Assembly (NCBI GenBank): GCA_944385195.1
Contig: CALWWH010000011.1
Span: 1-6,249 of the forward strand
DNA length: 6,249 bases
Direction: 5' to 3'
Source: an uncultured Oscillospiraceae bacterium
GTDB taxonomy: Bacteria; Bacillota; Clostridia; Oscillospirales; Oscillospiraceae
The notes under the pieces are model-generated. The model worked only from the letters and a program-made list of their open reading frames with translations, was not told where the DNA came from and ran no database searches. Positions 1-4,047 of the stretch are shown one piece after another. The stretch's first letter is position 1. Every line of letters begins with the position of its first letter. The translations under genes were made by a program, and so were the position numbers.

Positions 1-20
1 AAGCTCAGCGGCTGTGATCG

Positions 21-59
21 CTGTAAAAATGGCCCGACCCCGTCGGGCCATTTTTACAG
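21..59. terminator. Perfect 17-bp hairpin, rho-independent terminator
   Basis: The left arm 21-37 (CTGTAAAAATGGCCCGA) pairs perfectly with the right arm 43-59, leaving a 5-nt loop (CCCCG). The GC-rich top of the stem is followed by a T run inside the right arm, with a matching A run in the left arm, so the structure can work on either strand. It most likely ends transcription from a gene to the left of the window and insulates the promoter at 102-130. An in-frame TGA at 15-17 could be the end of that upstream gene, but too little sequence is visible to say. Confidence 0.85.
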
Positions 60-101
60 TCAGACGCCTGCGCATAATATTTGCCTAATGCTCACGAAAC
101 C

Positions 102-130
102 TTGACCAAAGCCCCAAATCATGATACTAT
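102..130 (+). promoter_or_regulatory. Sigma-A promoter of the nitroreductase operon
   Basis: A -35 box TTGACC (102-107) and a -10 box TACTAT (125-130) are separated by exactly 17 nt. A TG at 122-123 gives an extended -10 element. The predicted transcription start is near 137, giving a leader of roughly 28 nt that carries the ribosome binding site GGAGG (153-157) seven bases before the ATG at 165. The same promoter should serve all four genes to 2631, since no terminator or second promoter is visible between them. Confidence 0.75.
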
Positions 131-164
131 AAATGCAACGATAACATCCCCCGGAGGCACTGTT

Positions 165-929
165 ATGACACTGTACGAGGCGATTTTTGTTCGCAAATCC
201 ATTCGCAGCTACGATGCCGAACCCGTCGATCAGCAAGTCATTGACGAATTGGTCGATTTTCTGTCTGACCTCAACGCTCCGTTCCCCGACATTGACTGGG
301 ACTTCGACACCCTGAGCTACGACGAGATCACTCAGATTATGGACGGCCCTCCAAAGCTGCTGGCCCCCAATTGGCTGGTGCTGCGCTCTAAAAAAGACAA
401 GGGTTGTCTGCAAAACTGCGGCTATCTGGGCCAGATGGCCGTCCTCTGGTTAACCGCCCGGGGCTATGGCACCTGCTGGCAGGGAGGGCTGGAAGTTAGC
501 CACGACTTTGAGGGCGTTCTGCCTTATATTGTCTCCATCGGTTTTGGCAAAAGCAGCGAACCCTTCCGCAGCGGCCCAGAGGACTTTCAGCGCAAAACGC
601 TCAGCGCCATCGCCATTGGTGATACGAAAGGACCTCTGCGCCCTCTGATGGAGGCAGCCCGTCTGGCTCCCAGCAGCATGGGAATGCAGCCCATTCGCCT
701 GTATACCATCGCCAACCGCATCCACGTCTACCGCAAAAAGCCCCTGCTGCCCATGCCGCAGCTGAACTACAACCAGTGTCTCGACGCCGGCGTCTGCGCT
801 GCGCATCTGCAAGTAGCAGGCGAGGCGCTGGGGTATAAAGTCCTGATGGAAAAACTGGAACCAGCGCCGGAATATAAGAAAAATATGCTCTACCAGATGT
901 CCGCCCGCTGCATCAAGCAGGAGGACTGA
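165..929 (+). CDS. Nitroreductase family protein, TM1586 type
   Basis: Predicted 254-aa FMN-dependent oxidoreductase of the nitroreductase fold, closest in layout to the putative nitroreductase TM1586 group; cytoplasmic, substrate unknown. The N-terminal RKSIRSYD (residues 10-17) matches the family's flavin-phosphate-binding start. GYGTCWQGG (100-108) matches the conserved glycine-rich core motif. ARLAPSSMGMQP (165-176) matches the second-half motif APSAxNxQP, with the usual Asn replaced by Gly at 173. About 250 aa with two half-motifs fits a single chain built from two related halves. The ATG at 165 was chosen because GGAGG lies seven bases upstream and the promoter lies inside any longer reading frame; a TTG at 81 would precede the promoter. 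It is first in a four-gene operon, with its stop 2 nt before the next start. Family assignment is firm; function is not. Confidence 0.85.
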   Translation: MTLYEAIFVRKSIRSYDAEPVDQQVIDELVDFLSDLNAPFPDIDWDFDTLSYDEITQIMDGPPKLLAPNWLVLRSKKDKGCLQNCGYLGQMAVLWLTARGYGTCWQGGLEVSHDFEGVLPYIVSIGFGKSSEPFRSGPEDFQRKTLSAIAIGDTKGPLRPLMEAARLAPSSMGMQPIRLYTIANRIHVYRKKPLLPMPQLNYNQCLDAGVCAAHLQVAGEALGYKVLMEKLEPAPEYKKNMLYQMSARCIKQED

Positions 930-931
930 CC

Positions 932-1735
932 ATGCTGGTGAACTTTCACTGCCACAGCACCCTGTCCAGTGACGCCAGCAGCACCATGCCTGAAATGGCG
1001 CGAGCTGCCCGGGATGCCGGCATTGAGGTGCTGTGCATGACCGACCACTGCGACCTGCTGCCCTATGACGGGCGCAAGTTTGAGCGCTTTAGCTGGGAAA
1101 AATCCGAAGCTGCCTACGCCGAGGCCTGTGCCGCCGTGCCAGGCTATGACCTGCGGCTGGGAATCGAGCTGGGCAGCTCCTTCTACGACCCTGCCAAAGC
1201 CGAGAAGATCCTCTCCCATCAGCACGTTGATTTTGTCATCGGCTCGGCGCACAACTTCCCCGGCGGGCCGGATTACTACTATGGGACATACGAGTCCCCC
1301 GCCCAGTGTCAGCAGGTCCTGGACGAGTATTTAGACCAGGTGCTGATGCTCGCCCGCTCCCCTTACTACGACGTGTTGGGCCACCTGGACTACCCCCTGC
1401 GCTATATGCGCTTGCAGGGCCAAGACGTGAGCCTCAGCCCGCAGCACCCAACGGTGCAGGCCATCTTCCGGGCGGTCATCGACTCCGACCGGGGCATCGA
1501 GTGCAATACCTCGGGCTACCGGGGCGGCGGCCGCTCTACCTTCCCCAGTCGGGACCTGCTGGCAGCCTATCGTGCGGCCGGCGGCAGGCGCCTGACCATC
1601 GGCACCGATGCCCACCACACAGATCAAATCGTCCTGGGCCTCAAAGAGAGCTATCAGATGCTCCGGGACATCGGCTTTACCGAGCTGACCATCTACCGGG
1701 ACCGGGTCCCGGAACAGATCAAATTGGAGGCATAA
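932..1735 (+). CDS. PHP-domain phosphatase, histidinol-phosphatase HisJ/HisK family
   Basis: Predicted 267-aa cytoplasmic metal-dependent phosphatase. In characterised relatives the reaction is L-histidinol phosphate to histidinol, the penultimate step of histidine synthesis. The trinuclear metal site of PHP enzymes appears complete: HCH (6-8), TDH (37-39), the Glu of GIELG (E79), GSAH (104-107), GHLD (150-153), IECNTSG (189-195) and GTDAHH (224-229). Length is normal for HisJ. The start is well supported by AGGAGG (919-924) seven bases upstream, inside the end of the nitroreductase gene. No other his gene is in the window; the neighbours are a nitroreductase and a pentose-phosphate isomerase. 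A different phosphorylated substrate, such as a sugar phosphate, is therefore possible. Family is near certain, substrate moderately likely, so no gene symbol is given. Confidence 0.88.
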   Translation: MLVNFHCHSTLSSDASSTMPEMARAARDAGIEVLCMTDHCDLLPYDGRKFERFSWEKSEAAYAEACAAVPGYDLRLGIELGSSFYDPAKAEKILSHQHVDFVIGSAHNFPGGPDYYYGTYESPAQCQQVLDEYLDQVLMLARSPYYDVLGHLDYPLRYMRLQGQDVSLSPQHPTVQAIFRAVIDSDRGIECNTSGYRGGGRSTFPSRDLLAAYRAAGGRRLTIGTDAHHTDQIVLGLKESYQMLRDIGFTELTIYRDRVPEQIKLEA

Positions 1736-1738
1736 GCT

Positions 1739-2179
1739 ATGAATATCGCCATCGCCTGTGACCACGGCGGCTATGAATTAAAATGCAAGGTCAAAGAGCA
1801 CCTGCTGGGCTCCGGCCACACAGTAAACGACTTTGGCTGTGACAGCCCGGAGCGCTGCGACTACCCTGACTTCGGCATTCCCGCCGCCCGGGCCGTCGCC
1901 GCTAAAATCTGCGACGCCGGTATCGTCATCTGCACCACCGGCATCGGCATCTCGATTGCCGCCAACAAGGTCCGCGGCATCCGCTGCGCTCTGTGTCACG
2001 ATACCGTCAGCGCCCGCCTGACCCGACAGCATAACAACGCGAACATGCTCGCCCTGGGCGGCGGCTTTACCGGCCCGCAGCTGGCCATGGAGATTGTCGA
2101 CACCTTCTTGTCCACCGCTTTCGAGGGGGGGCGCCATCAGCGCAGAGTGGACAAGATCATGGCCCAGGAGCAAGATTGA
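1739..2179 (+). CDS. Ribose-5-phosphate isomerase B (RpiB/LacAB family)
   Basis: Predicted 146-aa cytoplasmic isomerase interconverting ribulose 5-phosphate and ribose 5-phosphate in the pentose phosphate pathway. Visible hallmarks are DHGG (8-11), DYPDFG (41-46), the catalytic-cysteine loop ICTTGIGISIAANK (64-77, Cys65), HDTVSARLTRQHNNAN (87-102, with the ring-opening His98) and GGRHQRRVDKI (129-139) for phosphate contacts. Two small departures from the common consensus are visible: CTTG rather than CGTG after the cysteine, and GGGF (107-110) where relatives usually read GARV. Allose-6-phosphate or galactose-6-phosphate isomerases share this fold, so the exact sugar is inferred. The ribosome binding site GGAGG (1726-1730) lies eight bases before the ATG, and the gap to the previous gene is 3 nt. 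Ribose 5-phosphate feeds PRPP and hence histidine, a loose link to the upstream phosphatase. Confidence 0.9.
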   Translation: MNIAIACDHGGYELKCKVKEHLLGSGHTVNDFGCDSPERCDYPDFGIPAARAVAAKICDAGIVICTTGIGISIAANKVRGIRCALCHDTVSARLTRQHNNANMLALGGGFTGPQLAMEIVDTFLSTAFEGGRHQRRVDKIMAQEQD

Positions 2180-2181
2180 CC

Positions 2182-2631
2182 ATGGAGACCCTAAGTTACG
2201 AAGCCATGCTGCAGGCCCTGGCCAAGTCCGGCGCCACGCTGCGCAGCCTCATGCCTGGCGGCATGGCCGATCAGATGGGCCTGCAAGCTGTGGACTGCGA
2301 CCCAGCGGCATGTACAGCTCTTTTTCTAAGCGCCGTGCCGCAGCCCTGGATGCGCAACCCCATGGGCTGGCTGCATGGCGGTATGGTGGCCTCCCTGCTT
2401 GACAGCAGCATGGGCATCCACTGCGCCCTTTACAGCGGCGGGAAGCCTACTCCGACCATCAGTTTGCAGATCTCTTACCTGCGCCCCACCCCCACCGATG
2501 TCCCGCTGCACATCCGCAGCCGGGTCATCAAGGCAGGCCGCAGCGTCATCTTCGCCGAGAGCAGCCTCTGGGCGAAGGACGAGACGCAGCCCTGTGCCAC
2601 CGCATCGGCGGTATATCACGTCCCGGGTTGA
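2182..2631 (+). CDS. PaaI/YdiI-like hotdog-fold thioesterase
   Basis: Predicted 149-aa cytoplasmic acyl-CoA-type thioesterase of the hotdog superfamily, with an unknown thioester substrate. The diagnostic central stretch NPMGWLHGGMVASLLDSSMG (59-78) holds the HGG turn (His65) and the helix acidic residue Asp74 expected for PaaI/YdiI-type catalysis. It is followed by SLQISYLRP and a SRVIKAGRSVIFAES strand pair typical of the fold. Length is usual for the family. ATG at 2182 is preferred, giving a 2-nt gap after the rpiB stop; AGGAG (2166-2170) is 11 nt upstream, slightly far. A TTG at 2176 is in frame at closer spacing and cannot be excluded. Last gene of the operon: its TGA directly abuts the stop of the convergent gene, with no room for an intergenic terminator. 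Such enzymes often hydrolyse aromatic or stray acyl-CoAs; nothing here identifies the acyl group. Confidence 0.87.
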   Translation: METLSYEAMLQALAKSGATLRSLMPGGMADQMGLQAVDCDPAACTALFLSAVPQPWMRNPMGWLHGGMVASLLDSSMGIHCALYSGGKPTPTISLQISYLRPTPTDVPLHIRSRVIKAGRSVIFAESSLWAKDETQPCATASAVYHVPG

Positions 2632-3234
2632 TTACTCCACCGCGCCCGCGGTGATGGCGCTGATCTCGTAGGCAACACGTTGTTCGCTGCCAGTCTCCAG
2701 CTGTTTGACGTAGGTTCGGCTCTGGAGCCGCCCCGTAAGTTGGAGTGTTGTCCCTACGGGGAAGTTGGCGCAGTGCTGGGCTGTGTGCCCCCACAGGATG
2801 CAGGGCAGATAATCTGCCCTGCGATAGGGGCGGTTGACCGCCAGCATCAGGTCGCAGATCTCGCGGCCCAGCGGTGTCCGCCGAAAAATCGGCTGGCGGC
2901 AGATGCTGCCGCAGAGGGTAACCTCGTTGGCCGGCTCGTCGTCGCAGGTACGTAATTGCTCTGCGTAGGCGCTGATGACCAGGCGCCGCCCGGCGCCGCT
3001 GCGGTTGTTAAAAGACCGCACCTGGCCTATGAGCTCCACCATCTCCCCACCGGAGGGGTCGAGGGCCTGGACCAGTTCCTCCGCAGCTACGCAGTGGAGC
3101 AGATCCATCGTCCCGGACAGGCGCTCCACCGCCAGAGTAAAACTGTAAAACCGGCGTCCATGCGACTCGTGAGAGAAGGCGGGCAGTGTGTCCAGTTCGC
3201 CCCGCAGGAGAATCTGATTGTAAATTTGTTCCAT
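2632..3234 (-). CDS. SSB-like protein with two OB folds
   Basis: Predicted 200-aa single-stranded-DNA-binding-type protein. The C-terminal half (about 103-197) is a clear bacterial SSB OB fold: NEVTLCGSI, RRTPLG (118-123), LAVNRPY (131-137), CILWG (145-149) and GRLQSRTYV (168-176). The N-terminal half (about 6-92) repeats the pattern in diverged form: LLRGELDTLP, FYSFTLAVERLSG (29-41) and VELIGQVRSF (66-75). A short polar linker (about 93-102) joins them. The protein ends in TAGAVE and lacks the acidic tail tip by which housekeeping SSBs recruit partners, so it is probably not the main replication SSB; a role in repair, recombination or regulation is inference. The start ATG (3232-3234) has GAGG seven bases upstream (3242-3245 on the plus strand). 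It converges with the thioesterase gene with zero spacing and diverges from queH. Confidence 0.82.
   Translation of the reverse strand: MEQIYNQILLRGELDTLPAFSHESHGRRFYSFTLAVERLSGTMDLLHCVAAEELVQALDPSGGEMVELIGQVRSFNNRSGAGRRLVISAYAEQLRTCDDEPANEVTLCGSICRQPIFRRTPLGREICDLMLAVNRPYRRADYLPCILWGHTAQHCANFPVGTTLQLTGRLQSRTYVKQLETGSEQRVAYEISAITAGAVE
2638..2653. repeat. GC-rich inverted repeat at convergent gene ends
   Basis: CACCGCG (2638-2644) and CGCGGTG (2647-2653) form a 7-bp perfect inverted repeat with a 2-nt centre. It lies six bases past the thioesterase stop and inside the last codons of the minus-strand SSB-like gene. It could slow polymerase leaving the operon, but no T run follows on either strand, so calling it a terminator would be speculative. 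Confidence 0.35.
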
Positions 3235-3262
3235 GTTGCCACCTCGTTTCTGTTCCTGCCAG

Positions 3263-3268
3263 AGTATA
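3263..3268 (-). promoter_or_regulatory. Candidate -10 box for the SSB-like gene
   Basis: On the minus strand this reads TATACT, one mismatch from the sigma-A consensus, about 28 nt before the ATG. That would give a leader of roughly 20-25 nt containing the ribosome binding site. The best -35 candidates at 16-18 nt spacing match poorly and fall within the inverted repeat at 3282-3296. The promoter is therefore weak, activator-dependent or misplaced. Confidence 0.3.
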
Positions 3269-3291
3269 TGAGGGGCTTGTTCCCGGTATGA
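3268..3291 (+). CDS. Possible 7-codon leader ORF overlapping the queH start
   Basis: ATG at 3268 opens a frame encoding MRGLFPV and stopping at TGA 3289-3291. The stop overlaps the queH ATG as ATGA, the classic arrangement for translational coupling. No good Shine-Dalgarno sequence precedes this ATG, and so short a frame can arise by chance. Listed because the overlap is exact and queH itself has poorly placed initiation signals. Confidence 0.2.
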   Translation: MRGLFPV

Positions 3292-3296
3292 CCGGG
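3282..3296. repeat. Perfect inverted repeat enclosing the queH ATG
   Basis: CCCGGT (3282-3287) and ACCGGG (3291-3296) flank ATG (3288-3290) exactly, so in mRNA the start codon would form the 3-nt loop of a 6-bp GC-rich hairpin. As DNA it is a symmetric 15-bp site between two divergent genes and overlaps the -35 zone for the minus-strand gene. It could be an operator, an RNA control hairpin or chance. Confidence 0.4.
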
Positions 3297-3869
3297 GGAG
3301 GTACGACGACGAAAACCCTGCTGCACACCTGCTGCGCGCCCTGCGCCAACCAGTGCATCGACTTTTTGCGGGACCAGGGCCACGAACTGACTGCGTTTTG
3401 GTATAATCCCAACATTCACCCCTACACCGAGTACCGCGCCCGGCGGGACGCCCTGCGGGAGTACTGCAAACTGGTGCATTTGCCGCTGCTGGAGGCCGAT
3501 GAGTACGCCCTGCGGCCCTTTATCACCGCCGTGGCAGATCACATTGAGACCCGCTGCCGCACCTGCTATGAGATCCGTCTGAACCGGGCGGCGCAGGCCG
3601 CCGCCGAGGGCGGCTTTGAGGCCTTTACCTCCAGCCTCTTCATCAGCCCCTACCAAAATCACGAGCTGATGCGCCAGGTCGCCGAGGCCGCTGCCGAGGC
3701 CCATCACCTGCGCTTTCTGTACCAGGATTTCCGTCCCCTCTTCCGCGCCGGTCAGGACCGCGCCCGGGAGCTGGGACTGTATATGCAGAAATACTGCGGC
3801 TGCATCTTCTCCGAGGAGGAGCGCTACCGCAAGCCGAAGCAGATCATCCGCAGCGATGCGGAACTCTAA
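3288..3869 (+). CDS. queH: Epoxyqueuosine reductase QueH
   Basis: Predicted 193-aa cytoplasmic iron-sulfur enzyme of the QueH (formerly DUF208) family. It reduces epoxyqueuosine in the wobble position of tRNAs with GUN anticodons to queuosine, a cobalamin-independent alternative to QueG. The family signature is complete: LLHTCCAPC (11-19), FWYNPNIHPYTEYRARRD (37-54), RCRTCYEIRL (89-98) and YCGCIFSEEERY (169-180). The paired cysteines 15/16, Cys90, Cys93 and the CGC at 170-172 are those expected to hold the metal cluster. The ATG at 3288 is the only standard start close to the conserved N-terminus; its upstream AGGGG (3271-3275) is 12 nt away and weak. A farther GTG at 3186 would overlap the divergent gene and add residues unlike QueH. 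A shorter start at ACG 3309 is possible. No plus-strand promoter is convincing. No other queuosine gene is in the window. Confidence 0.92.
   Translation: MTGGGTTTKTLLHTCCAPCANQCIDFLRDQGHELTAFWYNPNIHPYTEYRARRDALREYCKLVHLPLLEADEYALRPFITAVADHIETRCRTCYEIRLNRAAQAAAEGGFEAFTSSLFISPYQNHELMRQVAEAAAEAHHLRFLYQDFRPLFRAGQDRARELGLYMQKYCGCIFSEEERYRKPKQIIRSDAEL
3294..3301 (+). promoter_or_regulatory. Strong Shine-Dalgarno-like sequence downstream of the queH ATG
   Basis: GGGGGAGG is the best ribosome-binding match in the region, yet it lies after the ATG at 3288. Seven bases beyond it, in the queH frame, is ACG (3309), followed at once by the conserved KTLLHTCC start of the protein. The usual start codons ATG, GTG and TTG are absent at the expected distance; CTG at 3318 is 16 nt away. 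This suggests initiation at a non-AUG codon, a lost ATG, or coincidence within coding sequence. Confidence 0.35.
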
Positions 3870-3886
3870 ATTCATCCATCGCCTCC

Positions 3887-3913
3887 GGCCGCCGCGGATG
3901 TCCCACGGCGGCC
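3887..3913 (+). terminator. GC-rich hairpin after queH, possible terminator
   Basis: GGCCGCCG (3887-3894) pairs perfectly with CGGCGGCC (3906-3913) across an 11-nt loop, starting 17 nt after the queH stop. The stem is very stable, but the following bases (ATTCTG) make a poor T tract. It may be a weak or factor-assisted terminator separating queH from the permease, which has its own promoter. Confidence 0.4.
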
Positions 3914-3962
3914 ATTCTGCGTTGGATGCAGCCTACTTGGGGCAAGGAACAATCTCCCCGTC

Positions 3963-3993
3963 ATTTTATGCAATCCTCTGTTGCAATTTTATG
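3963..3993 (+). repeat. ATTTTATG direct repeat around the permease -35 box
   Basis: Two exact copies of ATTTTATG (3963-3970 and 3986-3993) start 23 bp apart, about two helical turns, on either side of the -35 box TTGCAA. Between them TGCAA (3969-3973) and TTGCA (3981-3985) form a 5-bp inverted repeat. The placement suits a regulator binding site, though AT-rich promoter DNA gives such repeats by chance. Confidence 0.35.
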
Positions 3994-4009
3994 TCGCGTA
4001 CGCTATACT
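3981..4009 (+). promoter_or_regulatory. Sigma-A promoter of the NCS2 permease
   Basis: A -35 box TTGCAA (3981-3986) and a -10 box TATACT (4004-4009) have an exact 17-nt spacer. Transcription should start near 4016, leaving a leader of only about 32 nt with the ribosome binding site AGGGAGG (4034-4040). That is too short for a purine riboswitch, so any purine control would have to act through a DNA-binding protein. Confidence 0.75.
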
Positions 4010-4047
4010 TAAGCCGTCTGTCAAGAATCATACAGGGAGGAAATTCT

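Noticed and set aside
53..80. A second promoter (TTTACA at 53-58 with TAATAT at 75-80)
   Set aside because: The -35 lies in the terminator arm and the -10 is poor; the promoter at 102-130 is far better and sufficient.
81..164. Upstream TTG start for the nitroreductase
   Set aside because: The extra 28 residues span the promoter at 102-130 and precede the good ribosome binding site at 153-157.
3235..3287. Plus-strand promoter for queH using TTGCCA (3236-3241) and TATATG (3265-3270)
   Set aside because: The spacing is 23 nt, well outside the sigma-A range, and no better pair is visible.
3087..3875. A 262-codon minus-strand frame antisense to queH
   Set aside because: No family motifs, low complexity typical of a shadow frame, and it overlaps the well-supported queH and SSB-like genes.
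3856..4047. N-terminal extension of the permease
   Set aside because: It would overlap the end of queH and contain the promoter and ribosome binding site; the NCS2 family begins at the Met encoded at 4048.
3870..4047. Purine or preQ1 riboswitch before the permease
   Set aside because: The promoter leaves a leader of only about 32 nt, and I saw no aptamer-like paired elements in the gap.
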